Shown: positions 1 through 9,979, numbered from the stretch's first letter. The stretch is DNA of 64,000 bases from Lachnospiraceae bacterium MC2017 (GCA_000701625.1 KL370803.1:251206-315205); one strand, 5' to 3'. Translations and numbers: made by a program. The notes: a model not told the origin generated them from the sequence alone.

Positions 1-161
1 ACAAACATCCCCTCTTTTTTACCATTCATAAAGCCGAAGGCACTTGTCAGGATTATCATCATATTGGGCACGACATTCCCGAGCGAGATCAGTCTGAACA
101 CCGTACATTGCAGAATAAAAGCTATAAATATAATGATTACTTCAAGGATCTTTCTTCTCAC
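1..161 (-). CDS. mreD: Rod shape-determining protein MreD (N-terminal part, cut by window edge)
   Basis: Reading the minus strand from a GTG at 161 gives an open frame to the window edge that begins VRRKILEVIIIFIAFILQC, a basic start followed by a hydrophobic helix, as in MreD. MreD is the small integral membrane partner of MreC and MreB in the elongasome that guides lateral wall synthesis. The GTG overlaps the mreC stop by four bases (GTGA), so the two are translationally coupled. About 53 residues are visible; the rest lies outside the window. The identification rests mainly on the position after mreB-mreC and the hydrophobic N-terminus. Confidence 0.85.
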   Translation of the reverse strand, partial: MRRKILEVIIIFIAFILQCTVFRLISLGNVVPNMMIILTSAFGFMNGKKEGMF

Positions 162-1030
162 TGCTGCTCCGATCCGCTGTTTTTAAGTTCCGTGATAACA
201 AGCACTGTATTTATATGCTTAAAATCTACGGCAGGCGTCAGTGTCCCTGACTTTGTAAGGTTATTTGCATCCTTATCAAGGGAGCTGATGTACCCGATGG
301 TTATGTTGGGAAGAAACTTGTTTGAAATATTACTAGTTACTATCTCATCTCCAACAACTACAGCGTCTTCATCGTCTGTTAACTGGTCAAAACGGATTTC
401 TCCGGATTCCATGAGCTTCAGATCTCCGCTAACCATGCAGGTATCTGACGTAGATAATACCATCGAAGAAACATTGCTTGCATCATCTATAACAGATCTA
501 ACTGTCGCCCAATTCGGTCCGACCTCCGTAATGATGCCTACAAGGCCGTTTCCTGCGATGACATTCATGTCAACCTTGAGCCCGTCATCCGTTCCCTTAT
601 CAATCAAGAATACAGAAAACCAGTTGCCGGGATCTTTACCAATTACTCTCGCTCCCACTTTCTCGTAATCAGAAAATTTATCATCAAGATCATACAGATT
701 CCTAAGCTCAGTAAGTTCATATTTATCCTCAATGAGGTTATTTTTTTCCTGAGACAGTTCTTCAACCTGTTCTTTTAATGCCTTATTCTCTGATAATACC
801 GCTTCTAAGGACTGGAAATTGTCCACGTGCTCCTTAAATCTCTCACCGATCGTATTTAATCCACTTTCAATGGGAACGATAGTGTATGCAGCTACATAGG
901 AAAGCGGTCCCGACACCGCATCCGTGAAGTAAGTGAGAAGCATCATGGCTATGCAAAGAATAGTCAGGATAAGTAATATATACCTTCCCGGCATGGAGAA
1001 TTTTTTTCTTTTTAGACGCACTCTGGCCAT
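158..1030 (-). CDS. mreC: Rod shape-determining protein MreC
   Basis: A 290-residue MreC, the periplasmic-side scaffold that links cytoplasmic MreB filaments to the wall synthases PBP2/RodA. It has a basic N-terminal tail, one membrane helix at about residues 16-36, a coiled coil at about 65-110 (rich in E, K, L and N), and then the beta-barrel MreC core containing VGARVIGKDPGNWF and NVIAGNGLVGIITEVG, which are typical of the family. AAGGAGG lies 8 bases before the ATG, supporting this start. It sits 12 bases after mreB and overlaps mreD by four bases, so it is the middle gene of a classical mreBCD operon. Length is normal. Confidence 0.95.
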   Translation of the reverse strand: MARVRLKRKKFSMPGRYILLILTILCIAMMLLTYFTDAVSGPLSYVAAYTIVPIESGLNTIGERFKEHVDNFQSLEAVLSENKALKEQVEELSQEKNNLIEDKYELTELRNLYDLDDKFSDYEKVGARVIGKDPGNWFSVFLIDKGTDDGLKVDMNVIAGNGLVGIITEVGPNWATVRSVIDDASNVSSMVLSTSDTCMVSGDLKLMESGEIRFDQLTDDEDAVVVGDEIVTSNISNKFLPNITIGYISSLDKDANNLTKSGTLTPAVDFKHINTVLVITELKNSGSEQQ

Positions 1031-1042
1031 GAGCCGGCCTCC

Positions 1043-2065
1043 TTATTTACCGGATAATCCCTGAATAGAATATGCAACAGTCTTAAAGTTATCGTCTTTG
1101 ATCACACGGGCAAGACCGTTAGCAACTGTGCTGATAGGATCTTCTGTAAGGTTTACCTTAAGATTTGTTCCCTTATTGATCATAACATCCAGATTTTTAA
1201 GCTTTGCAGATCCACCAGTTACAAAAATACCATGTCTGTAAATATCAGCTGCAAGTTCCGGTGGAGTTCTCTCAAGGATAACCTTAATGTTATCAATGAT
1301 AGAGTTAATATGTTCATTAAGCGCAGACTCTATAAGATCTGTAGGTATCTTTCTCTCAACCGGCAGACCTGTAACAATGTCACGTCCATATACGATAGAA
1401 TCTTCCTCTGCCGCCTCCGGATTTGAAAGAGCAATCTTGACTTTCTCTGCTGTCTTGCTTCCGATCATCAGATTATATTCTCTGCGGACAGCATTTCTGA
1501 TCGCTTCATCAAACTTTCTTCCGCCAACCTTTATTAGCTTTGAAAGAACGATACCTCCAAGTGAAAGGATTGATATCTCAGTAGTATCAAAGCCGACATT
1601 AACGATCATAACACCCTGGCTTGTCTTAACGTCAATGTCAAGACCAAGTCCATCTGCAATGGCCTTATCTACCATAAGTACATTTCTTGCTTTTATATTG
1701 GCATCTTTTACAAGATCATAAAATGCACGCTTTTCAACCTCAGTAATATCCTTTGGTACTGAGATATAGAAATCCGCTCCGTTAAACTTTGATTTTTCAG
1801 TCATGTCCGTAATGAAACATTTAAGGACAGTCTGCATATCTTTTATATCGGCAATAACTCCGTTTGCAAGCGGAAAAGATGTACGAATATTTGCTGGCGC
1901 TTTTTCATACATATCAAAAGCTTCATCACCATACGCAAAAAGCGTGTTTTTGTTGATTACAGCTATCATGTTCTTCTCACGAAAAACAGTCCCGTCCGTA
2001 TTGTTATAAATTTTGATGTTTCCGGTACCGAGATCGATACCAAATGCAGTGCTGGTGTTTGGCAT
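1043..2065 (-). CDS. mreB: MreB-like actin homologue (divergent)
   Basis: A 340-residue actin-fold protein and the cytoskeletal guide for lateral wall synthesis, judged from its place directly before mreC-mreD. The first phosphate loop reads GIDLGTGNIKIY. The second loop, usually DIGGGTTE in MreB, reads NVGFDTTEISILSLGG, and the usual SEPVA.AIGAGLD helix reads VDKAIADGLGLDID. The C-terminal VTGGSAKL adenosine loop and the RTPPELAADI.RHGI segment are well conserved. AAAGGGG precedes the ATG. The gene starts 48 bases after radC. Assignment to the MreB family is secure. Whether it hydrolyses ATP like canonical MreB is uncertain because of the changed loop. Confidence 0.93.
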   Translation of the reverse strand: MPNTSTAFGIDLGTGNIKIYNNTDGTVFREKNMIAVINKNTLFAYGDEAFDMYEKAPANIRTSFPLANGVIADIKDMQTVLKCFITDMTEKSKFNGADFYISVPKDITEVEKRAFYDLVKDANIKARNVLMVDKAIADGLGLDIDVKTSQGVMIVNVGFDTTEISILSLGGIVLSKLIKVGGRKFDEAIRNAVRREYNLMIGSKTAEKVKIALSNPEAAEEDSIVYGRDIVTGLPVERKIPTDLIESALNEHINSIIDNIKVILERTPPELAADIYRHGIFVTGGSAKLKNLDVMINKGTNLKVNLTEDPISTVANGLARVIKDDNFKTVAYSIQGLSGK

Positions 2066-2113
2066 TTTCTTCCCCTTTCAGTAGATTAACACAGGATGTC
2101 TGCCATTATATGA

Positions 2114-2839
2114 TTATATCCCGGACCTGGGTGCTTTCTGTATATCCCAGGCGATCCTGCTGTCTTGACGGAGACTTTTATAGACACCGTCTCCAATAAT
2201 TATAGAATCAAGAAGTTTTATATTCATAATACTTCCTGCCATTTGAACCTTCTGCGTAATATGGATATCGTCCATACTTGCTTCCGGATCACCTGACGGA
2301 TGATTATGCACCATAGCAAAAAGCGCAGCTTCCGCACGAACTGCTTCTATCATCAGTTCTCTTGTGGATACCAGTGAGGAATCAAGAGTTCCCTTCGTCA
2401 TTATCTTCTCTGCAATGAACCTGCACTTTATGTCAAGAAAAAGCACGCGGACTTCTTCATGTCTGAGATAGCGCATATCTTCCATGAAATAAGCGGCAAT
2501 ATTCTCCGGATTGCGGAAACAAAGCCGTTCCTTGGTTCGGGATTTCCATAAACGCCTCGAAAACTCTGATAATGCCTTGAGCTGGATTGCTTTGACACGC
2601 CCTATTCCCGGAATCTTCTGAAGCTCACTGATGCTCAATCTTTCAAGTCCTGCGATTGACTGATCATTTCCGGTAAGTTCAAGAATTTCATGAGCAAGCT
2701 CAACAGAATTTTTCTCTCTGGAACCGGTACGCAGGATCACTGCGAGCAATTCTGCATCCGTAAGAACCTCAGGTCCCTGAGCCAGACAACGTTCGTAAGG
2801 CCTCTCACCTTCAGGCATTTCTTTCATTTTATGTATCAT
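2114..2839 (-). CDS. radC: RadC/JAB1-MPN domain protein
   Basis: RadC family, about 241 residues from the ATG at 2839. A longer frame runs to 2899, but AAAGGAG sits five bases before the 2839 ATG and the family normally starts near MKEMPEGERPYERCL. The N-terminal part has a helix-hairpin-helix (LQKIPGIGRVKAIQLKAL). The C-terminal JAB/MPN domain has the metal motif HNHPSGDPEASMDD with upstream glutamates. The family was once linked to DNA repair, but its biochemical role is still unclear; the fold is a metallopeptidase fold. It lies upstream of mreB in the same direction, the common Firmicutes arrangement. Confidence 0.93.
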   Translation of the reverse strand: MIHKMKEMPEGERPYERCLAQGPEVLTDAELLAVILRTGSREKNSVELAHEILELTGNDQSIAGLERLSISELQKIPGIGRVKAIQLKALSEFSRRLWKSRTKERLCFRNPENIAAYFMEDMRYLRHEEVRVLFLDIKCRFIAEKIMTKGTLDSSLVSTRELMIEAVRAEAALFAMVHNHPSGDPEASMDDIHITQKVQMAGSIMNIKLLDSIIIGDGVYKSLRQDSRIAWDIQKAPRSGI

Positions 2840-2977
2840 ATCCACTCCTTTGAGCCTCAAAGGAACATATATAACAAAACCCGAAATGCGTCCGGACATA
2901 CTTCCGCCCAGACAACATTTTTTATCTTAACACATAATCCCGATAAAGTACATTATGATGTATGTTACTTTAAATTC

Positions 2978-4273
2978 TTACTTTAATACATCTTCTGAAA
3001 TCACCTTGTCTCTCAAAAGATATTCTACGGTATTCATGATGCCGTACTTTGCATGCTGCCAGGTAAGACCGCCCTGGAAATATACAGAATAAGGCGGCTT
3101 TATAGGGCCATCCGCACTAAGTTCGATAGATGAACCGGAAACGAAATTTCCCGCTGCCATTATTACATCGCTATCATAGCCGGGCATTGGCCAGGGTTCC
3201 GGTGTTGCAAAACTGTCAACAGGTGATGCTGCCTGAATTCCCTTGCAAAATGCGATAACACCCTCGGGCTTTCCGAATGTAACCGCCTGAATGATATCAT
3301 GACGCGTTTCCGTTCCGTTTGGAAGAACAGAAAATCCAAGCTTTTCATAAAGATTTGCTGCAAAAATAGCTCCCTTTAATGCTGACGCAGTTACAGTAGG
3401 TGCCATGAATAATCCCTGATAGAACTGCGGGAGTATTCCGAGCGAAGCACCTACTTCTTTTCCGAGTCCGGGAGAAGTCAGACGGTGCGCAGCGTTTTCA
3501 ACACACTCTTTCTTTCCTACTATGTAACCTCCGATAGGTGCAAGTCCGCCGCCCGGATTTTTAATAAGTGAACCTACGATCATATCCGCACCAACAGAAA
3601 GAGGCTCTTTCTTTTCCACAAATTCTCCGTAACAGTTATCTACCATAATGATAACATCCGGCTTAATGGAATGGATAAACTTAACAGCTTCTCCGATCTC
3701 ATCAACAGAAAGTGTAGGTCTTGTCTGATATCCCTTTGATCTCTGGATGGTAACGAGCTTTGTGCGATCATTTAACTTCGCACGGATTGCCTCAAAATCA
3801 AAACCTCCCTCGGGCTTCAGATCAGCCTGCGCATAAGTAATACCATATTCTGCAAGGGATCCCTGAGAAGGACGTATTCCGATAACTTCTTCAAGAGTAT
3901 CATACGGTTTGCCGGCAGCGCTCAAAAGCTCATCTCCCGGACGGAGATTTGAAAAAAGTGCAAGTGCAAGTGCATGTGTTCCGCAGGTGATCTGCGGACG
4001 AACGAGTGCATCTTCTCCTTCAAAAAGATCAGCATACACTTTTTCCAGAGTATCTCTACCGATATCGTTATATCCATATCCGGTGGTGCCTGAAAGACAA
4101 GCCTCACCGACATTATTTTTATGCATTGCATGTACGACCTTTAACTGGTTGTACTCTGCCGTTTCATCAATGCTGCGAAAACGTTCCTTAAGACTCTCCG
4201 CGATCTTTTCACCAAATTCAAATACAGCGGGGCGAATCCCCATCTCTTCATAAAGCTTTTTTGTTTCCTGCAT
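2978..4273 (-). CDS. Methionine gamma-lyase family protein (YnbB/aluminium-resistance type), PLP enzyme
   Basis: About 431 residues from the ATG at 4273, which is preceded by AAAGGA and begins MQETKKLYEEMGIRP. A longer frame to 4357 would run back into miaA. It is a fold-type I PLP enzyme: the cofactor-binding region has QITCGTHALALALFSNLRPGDE, the aspartate contacting the ring is in IIMVDNCYGEF, and the Schiff-base lysine is in GSLIKNPGGG. Homologues are annotated as aluminium resistance protein or methionine gamma-lyase family and occur near hfq/miaA/mutL in many Firmicutes. The substrate is not known. It begins 11 bases after miaA and is probably the last gene of the mutS-mutL-miaA unit. 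Confidence 0.88.
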   Translation of the reverse strand: MQETKKLYEEMGIRPAVFEFGEKIAESLKERFRSIDETAEYNQLKVVHAMHKNNVGEACLSGTTGYGYNDIGRDTLEKVYADLFEGEDALVRPQITCGTHALALALFSNLRPGDELLSAAGKPYDTLEEVIGIRPSQGSLAEYGITYAQADLKPEGGFDFEAIRAKLNDRTKLVTIQRSKGYQTRPTLSVDEIGEAVKFIHSIKPDVIIMVDNCYGEFVEKKEPLSVGADMIVGSLIKNPGGGLAPIGGYIVGKKECVENAAHRLTSPGLGKEVGASLGILPQFYQGLFMAPTVTASALKGAIFAANLYEKLGFSVLPNGTETRHDIIQAVTFGKPEGVIAFCKGIQAASPVDSFATPEPWPMPGYDSDVIMAAGNFVSGSSIELSADGPIKPPYSVYFQGGLTWQHAKYGIMNTVEYLLRDKVISEDVLK

Positions 4274-4284
4274 CAGATTTCCTT

Positions 4285-5256
4285 TCATTCCGGCAGTATT
4301 ATTTTTTCTTTCTGTCCGGCGAAGACAGACTCTGCCGTTTCCTGCAAATAAGCACAAAGTGCATTATTGTCCGTAAACTGCTCTCTGTCAACCCAGATTA
4401 CATTTTTTTCACGTCTAAACCAGGTCAGCTGCCTCTTTGCAAAATGCCTGGTTTCCTTTTTGATGTCATCAACAGCCTTTTCAAGACTGCATTTTCCCTG
4501 AAGATAGCGCACGATCTGGCGATAACCCAGCCCCTGCATGGCAGTCTTATCTTCCGTAACACCAATTTCGAGGAGTTTCTTCGTTTCCTCTAAAAGCCCT
4601 TCTTCCATCATCTGATCTACACGCAGATTTATTCTCTCGTAAAGAACATCCCTTGACATAGTCAGCACAAAAAAGGCTGCATTATATGCTGGTTCTTTCT
4701 TACGTTCCTCTTCATTATGTACAGAAATCTGTCGTCCAGTAGAGTGATAATACTCGAGTGCCCGGATCACACGTTTCATATTTCCGGCAGGTATCGCATC
4801 CGCTGATGCAGGATCTACCTCACGAAGTTTTTCATGTAAAAATTCCTTTCCATGAGCAAGCCCCTCTTTTTCAAGCTCTTCACGATATGCTTCATCAATT
4901 TCCGTAGTTTTGAAATCAATATTATAAAGTACCGACTGTATATAAAAACCGGTTCCGCCAACGAGAATAGGTATCGAACCCTCCGAATAGATCTTATCCA
5001 TGGATTCAAATGCCATTTCCTGAAAACGTGTCACATTAAAATCCTCTGTCGGTTCCAGGCAATCAATAAGATAATGCGGAACCCCTTCCATTTCCTCCGG
5101 ACGTATTTTGGCCGATCCTATATCCATATACCGATAAACCTGCATAGAATCAGCAGAGATCACCTGTCCGTTAATCCTTTTCGCAAGTCCTACCGAAGAA
5201 GCAGTCTTTCCTACTGCTGTGGGGCCTGCAATTATGATCAAAGGCTTTTTTTTCAT
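4285..5256 (-). CDS. miaA: tRNA dimethylallyltransferase MiaA
   Basis: A 323-residue enzyme that transfers the dimethylallyl group to N6 of A37 in tRNAs reading UNN codons. The P-loop AGPTAVGKT lies at residues 10-18, followed by ISADSMQVYRYMDIGSAK (substrate and tRNA binding), HYLIDCLEPTEDFNV, LVGGTGFYIQSV and, near the C-terminus, TRHFAKRQLTWFR. All are family signatures. The ATG is one base after the mutL stop, with AAGAGG inside the end of mutL, so translation is coupled. The product is the substrate for MiaB encoded upstream (10008-11411), so both steps of ms2i6A synthesis are encoded around mutS-mutL. Confidence 0.97.
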   Translation of the reverse strand: MKKKPLIIIAGPTAVGKTASSVGLAKRINGQVISADSMQVYRYMDIGSAKIRPEEMEGVPHYLIDCLEPTEDFNVTRFQEMAFESMDKIYSEGSIPILVGGTGFYIQSVLYNIDFKTTEIDEAYREELEKEGLAHGKEFLHEKLREVDPASADAIPAGNMKRVIRALEYYHSTGRQISVHNEEERKKEPAYNAAFFVLTMSRDVLYERINLRVDQMMEEGLLEETKKLLEIGVTEDKTAMQGLGYRQIVRYLQGKCSLEKAVDDIKKETRHFAKRQLTWFRREKNVIWVDREQFTDNNALCAYLQETAESVFAGQKEKIILPE

Positions 5257-5257
5257 C

Positions 5258-7237
5258 TTATACGATCCTCTTAAACTTCTTTTCCATTTCTTTTTTTGAC
5301 ATCTGGATCACTGTCGGACGTCCATGCGGACAATTATATGGATTCTCACATGACAATAACTTATCAATAAGCACCTCTGCTTCCATCACCGATAATCTGT
5401 TATTTCCCTTTACCGCTGCCTTACATGCCATTGTTGCGATCCTGTCGTGGATTAAACTCACTTCCGAAAGTTTTGTTCCATCCTGTAATTCATCAAGAAG
5501 CGAAATAAATACATCTTTTTCCTGAAGACCATACATATCTTCCGGTACAGCCCGGATTGCGTATTCATTTCCCCCGAAATCCTCTATCTGAAAACCCATT
5601 TCTTCAAACTTATCCATGTATTTTTCAAGGACAAGCCTATGCGCTCCGTCCAATGTGACAATCTGAGGCGGCTGACATATCTGTGTCGTCACCTCATGAT
5701 TTTCAAACTGCTTCATAAAGTGCTCGTAATTTACTTTTTCGTGAGCCGCATGCTGATCGATCATCATCATAGTATCCCTGTACTCGATGATCCAATAGGT
5801 GTCAAAAACCTGTCCAATGATCCTAAATTCCTGTGAAGCTTTGCGCGTGAGAATCTTTTCCTCAAACAGGTCGAGCTGCTTAGGATTCTCGGCTACAGGA
5901 TCCGTTTCCTGCTTTATTTGAGGCTTTATTTCAGGTTTTGTTTCTATGGCATTTTCATTATTAAAATTCGGTATTTCTTCAACAACTTTATTTATTACAG
6001 GAGACGGAGTGATCGAGGCCATTTCCTTAAGTACAGCCCGTGAAGTTGCCATTTCTGATGCAAAGGTACGCTCGGCAGTTCTGTTTTCCTGTACTCTGTC
6101 TGCATTACCTGTCTCCGTAACATACGCAGCAGGTTTTGATAAAGGAACATGCTTTGGTCTTTGAAAGGGTTCAGGCGCATGTTTGGGGGCAGCGGGCGGT
6201 GACGCAGGTCGCGTAGGTTCTTTTCCAAATGAAAAATGATTTATGAGTTCACGTCCGCCAAGCACTGTTCGGACATTTTCCCTTATGAACTCATAAACTT
6301 CCGATGTTTCCGAAAACTTGATCTCCATCTTTCTCGGATGGACATTTACATCGAGCTCATCCGGCGGAACTGTCAGAGAAAGGACACAGAAAGGAAATCT
6401 ATGCTGCATAAGAAATCCTGCATAGCCGTCTTCCAACGCTTTTGAAAACGTCTTATCCTTTACATAACGACCATTTACAAAATAGTTTTCCATCGTACGG
6501 CTGTTTCTTGCCACAACAGGTTTTGCAAGAAATCCCGAAAGATGCATTCCTGACCTTTCTGCATCTATCGGCAATAGTGAGTCCGCTATATCTCGTCCAT
6601 ATATTCTATATATTACTTCTTTCAGGTCCCCGTTTCCCTGAGTCACAAGCTTATTACTACCGTTCACTGTGTACTTAAATGATATATCAGGACGGATCAT
6701 GGCTATTTCTTCCACAAGAGCCGTAACATATCCTGCCTCAGTCATGGGACTTTTCAGGAACTTTCGCCTTGCCGGAGTATTATAGAAAATATTACGAATA
6801 ACAAAAGTCGTTCCATCAGGCACTCCTGCCTCATCAAGTGATACTTCCGTGCCGCCGTTTATCACATATCTGGCACCGGTCAGAGCCTCCCCCGTCTTTG
6901 TCATTATCTCAACTTCCGAAATAGACGCTATGCTCGGGAGTGCTTCTCCTCTAAATCCCAGACTGCTTATGGACATGAGATCTTCTATTTTTCTTAGCTT
7001 ACTCGTTGCATGAGGCAAAAAAGCTGTACGAACCTGATTTAAAGGTATCCCGCATCCATTATCTGTTACCCGGATAAGATCGATACCACCATTTTTTATT
7101 TCTACAGAAATAGCCGTAGCCCCTGCATCCAGCGCATTCTCCAGTAGTTCCTTTACAACGGAAGCCGGTCTTTCGATCACTTCTCCGGCTGCTATCCTGT
7201 CTATCGTCTTATCATCAAGAACTTTAATTTCACTCAT
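5258..7237 (-). CDS. mutL: DNA mismatch repair protein MutL (endonuclease type)
   Basis: About 659 residues from the ATG at 7237 (MSEIKVLDD). The frame opens at 7258, but that start overlaps mutS and has no ribosome site, whereas the 7237 ATG has GGGTGA just upstream and lies five bases after the mutS stop. The GHKL ATPase motifs are ENALDAGAT, DNGCGI and FRGEALPSI, with TPARRKF further on. A variable linker rich in P, A, E and K covers about residues 345-470. The C-terminal endonuclease domain has DQHAAHEKVNYE, ACKAAVK and CPHGRP, the metal-binding set found in MutL proteins that nick DNA themselves. This fits a genome without MutH. Confidence 0.97.
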   Translation of the reverse strand: MSEIKVLDDKTIDRIAAGEVIERPASVVKELLENALDAGATAISVEIKNGGIDLIRVTDNGCGIPLNQVRTAFLPHATSKLRKIEDLMSISSLGFRGEALPSIASISEVEIMTKTGEALTGARYVINGGTEVSLDEAGVPDGTTFVIRNIFYNTPARRKFLKSPMTEAGYVTALVEEIAMIRPDISFKYTVNGSNKLVTQGNGDLKEVIYRIYGRDIADSLLPIDAERSGMHLSGFLAKPVVARNSRTMENYFVNGRYVKDKTFSKALEDGYAGFLMQHRFPFCVLSLTVPPDELDVNVHPRKMEIKFSETSEVYEFIRENVRTVLGGRELINHFSFGKEPTRPASPPAAPKHAPEPFQRPKHVPLSKPAAYVTETGNADRVQENRTAERTFASEMATSRAVLKEMASITPSPVINKVVEEIPNFNNENAIETKPEIKPQIKQETDPVAENPKQLDLFEEKILTRKASQEFRIIGQVFDTYWIIEYRDTMMMIDQHAAHEKVNYEHFMKQFENHEVTTQICQPPQIVTLDGAHRLVLEKYMDKFEEMGFQIEDFGGNEYAIRAVPEDMYGLQEKDVFISLLDELQDGTKLSEVSLIHDRIATMACKAAVKGNNRLSVMEAEVLIDKLLSCENPYNCPHGRPTVIQMSKKEMEKKFKRIV

Positions 7238-7242
7238 GATAA

Positions 7243-9927
7243 TCACCCGTTTTTCCATCTGTTATTCAGGTTATTCTGAAGCTTGTATAATGTATTGAGC
7301 GCATCCATAGGAGTCATATGCGCGAGATCCAGTTCTTTCAACTCATTAAGAACATCATTATCACTTATCGTATCAAACAAAGACATCTGTCCCAGATCAA
7401 CTTCATCAAGTTTTCTCTGCTTCTTTGCCTTAGTCACCACATTTTCAGCACTTTCCTCGGCAATTGCCTGAATATTATATGTGATGTCGTTGTCAGAAAG
7501 CTCTGCTACTATATCATTTGCTCTCGCAATAACGGATTCAGGCACTCCAGCAAGCCTCGCTACATGGATTCCATAGGATTTATCTGCACCACCGGAAACA
7601 ATCTTTCTCAAAAATACGACATCATCTCCGTTTTCTTTTACTGCGAAGCAGAAATTATTAATCCCGGGAACTTTACCCTCAAGCTCTGTGAGCTCATGAT
7701 AATGGGTCGCAAAAAGGGTTTTTGCACCCAGGCGTTTTTTATCTGCTATATGTTCCACAACAGCCCATGCTATACTCAGTCCATCAAAAGTCGATGTTCC
7801 ACGGCCTATCTCATCGAGGATAAGTAATGATCTCTTTGTCGCATTTCTTAAAATATTCGCAACTTCATTCATCTCGACCATAAATGTCGACTGTCCGCTA
7901 GCAAGGTCGTCAGACGCACCTACACGTGTGAAGATACGGTCTACAATACAGATATCCGCCTCATCTGCAGGAACAAAAGATCCAAGTGCAGCCATAAGCA
8001 CGATAAGCGCACACTGACGCATATACGTAGACTTTCCTGCCATATTCGGCCCTGTGATGATCGAGATCATGTTCTTATTCTGATCGAGCATCACATCATT
8101 TGGCACAAAGATTCCCTGGTCAAGCATCTTTTCAACCACCGGATGACGTCCATTCTTTATCTTTAACGTACCTTTATTATTAATCTTTGGTCGAACATAT
8201 TGATTATGCTCTGCAGTATATGATAGAGACTGCAGCACGTCTACCATTGCTACTGCTTTTGCAGTAGTAAGGATCCTCTCGACATTCTTTCCGATTTCCC
8301 TTCGGACTTCATCGAAAAGTTCATATTCCAACGATGTCAATCGTTCCTCTGAATTAAGGATCGTATCTTCCATCTGCTTCAGTTCATCTGTGATAAACCT
8401 TTCACTTCCGGTAAGAGTCTGCTTACGAACATAATCAGGTGGCACCTGTGAAAGAAAGGAGTTAGTCACCTCAAACGCATATCCAAATACTTTGCTGAAC
8501 TTAATTCTGAGGTTCTTTATACCTGTTCTCTCACGTTCTCTTTCCTCAAGATCCATGAGCCACTGTTTTCCGTTCTTGCTGGCCCCCCTTAATCGATCGA
8601 CTTCTTCATTGTATCCATCACGGATTATCCCACCTTCTTTTTGAGCAATAGGAGGTTCTTCGACGATAGCCCGGCCGATAAGATCAGTAAGATCCTCCAT
8701 ACCATCAATATTTCCGGCAAGTTCTGATAATAATGACATATTAAAATCAGAAAGTACATTGCGAATCGGTTTTAACATCGCAAGCGAACTGTGAAGTGCT
8801 ATGAGGTCTCGGGGATTAGCGGATCCATACGTAACCTTACATAGAAGTCTCTCAAGATCGTAGATAGCATTCAGATATTCCCTCAGCTCATCACGATCCA
8901 TTATACGTGAATTAAACTCTTCCACCGCATCCAGTCTTCTATTTATCTCATCCGGATCTATAAGAGGTTCTTCAATCAAATTACGGAGCTTTCTTGCCCC
9001 CATAGCTGTTCTCGTATGATCAAGAACCCAGAGAAGACTTCCTCTTTTTCTTTTTTCACGAAGTGTTTCGCACAGTTCCAGATTACGTCTCGTAGATGAA
9101 TCGATAACAAGAAAATTTGAAGTAGTATACGGTGTTATCCTAAGAATATTGGACAGATCATTTTTCTGGGTTTCCGTAAGGTATGAAAGGACACCTCCTG
9201 CCGCACGTACTCCTGCCGGATAATCCATTAGTCCAAGTCCGTCAAGACTCTTTACCTTGAAATGAGAAAGTATCATCTCTCCGGCATTTCTTTCCTCAAA
9301 ATACCGAACATCCAGGGAATTAACGGCAATTCCCAGCCTCGTTTTTAGATCATCTATCCGAACACCACTCATGTAAAACTCAGAATTGCAAATTATCTCC
9401 TTTGGAGCAAATTTTGAGATCTCATCCATAAGGCGTCCGATAGAATCCACCTCCGTCACAAAAAAATCTCCCGTGGTAACGTCTGCCACCGAGAGACCAA
9501 AATGATCGGCCACATATACTATGGCCATCAGATAATTATTTACACCTTCATCAATGGACTGAATATCCAGATTTGTTCCGGGTGTTACCACACGAGTAAC
9601 GTCTCGTTTAACTATTCCCTTTGCATTTTTAGGATCTTCCAGCTGTTCACAGATAGCTACTTTGTATCCTCTTGAAACAAGACGGTTCAGATAACTGTCC
9701 AGTGCATGAAAAGGAACTCCACACATAGGTGCACGTTCCGGAAGTCCGCAGGCCTTTCCTGTAAGTGTCAGTTCAAGTTCCTCTGATACAATCTTTGCAT
9801 CTTCAAAGAACATCTCATAAAAATCACCAAGTCTGTAAAAAAGAATACAGTCCGGGTACTGTTTTTTTGTAGACAGATAATGCTGCATCATTGGGGAAAC
9901 CTGATCCATTATTTCATCTATGTTCAT
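7243..9927 (-). CDS. mutS: DNA mismatch repair protein MutS
   Basis: Full-length 894-residue MutS, which recognises mispairs and small loops. The mismatch-wedging FYE (residues 36-38, in GDFYEMFFEDA) is present, followed by the connector and lever domains. The ATPase has Walker A GPNMAGKSTYMRQ at about residue 620, Walker B LLILDEIGRGTSTFDG and the signature segment DDLASGQSTFMVEM. The C-terminal tail ends QNNLNNRWKNG next to mutL. It is separated from miaB upstream by 80 bases that hold a short hairpin. Nothing is missing or broken. Confidence 0.98.
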   Translation of the reverse strand: MNIDEIMDQVSPMMQHYLSTKKQYPDCILFYRLGDFYEMFFEDAKIVSEELELTLTGKACGLPERAPMCGVPFHALDSYLNRLVSRGYKVAICEQLEDPKNAKGIVKRDVTRVVTPGTNLDIQSIDEGVNNYLMAIVYVADHFGLSVADVTTGDFFVTEVDSIGRLMDEISKFAPKEIICNSEFYMSGVRIDDLKTRLGIAVNSLDVRYFEERNAGEMILSHFKVKSLDGLGLMDYPAGVRAAGGVLSYLTETQKNDLSNILRITPYTTSNFLVIDSSTRRNLELCETLREKRKRGSLLWVLDHTRTAMGARKLRNLIEEPLIDPDEINRRLDAVEEFNSRIMDRDELREYLNAIYDLERLLCKVTYGSANPRDLIALHSSLAMLKPIRNVLSDFNMSLLSELAGNIDGMEDLTDLIGRAIVEEPPIAQKEGGIIRDGYNEEVDRLRGASKNGKQWLMDLEERERERTGIKNLRIKFSKVFGYAFEVTNSFLSQVPPDYVRKQTLTGSERFITDELKQMEDTILNSEERLTSLEYELFDEVRREIGKNVERILTTAKAVAMVDVLQSLSYTAEHNQYVRPKINNKGTLKIKNGRHPVVEKMLDQGIFVPNDVMLDQNKNMISIITGPNMAGKSTYMRQCALIVLMAALGSFVPADEADICIVDRIFTRVGASDDLASGQSTFMVEMNEVANILRNATKRSLLILDEIGRGTSTFDGLSIAWAVVEHIADKKRLGAKTLFATHYHELTELEGKVPGINNFCFAVKENGDDVVFLRKIVSGGADKSYGIHVARLAGVPESVIARANDIVAELSDNDITYNIQAIAEESAENVVTKAKKQRKLDEVDLGQMSLFDTISDNDVLNELKELDLAHMTPMDALNTLYKLQNNLNNRWKNG

Positions 9928-9954
9928 CTGAGCTTGATCCCTTTCACGAATTTA

Positions 9955-9979
9955 CGGGATGCCTTAAAACGACATCCCG
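9955..9979. other. Short hairpin between miaB and mutS
   Basis: A seven-base perfect stem (CGGGATG / CATCCCG) with an 11-base loop in the 80-base gap between miaB and mutS. On the minus strand it is not followed by a T tract, so it is unlikely to be a full terminator for miaB. It could be a weak processing or attenuation structure. Confidence 0.35.
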
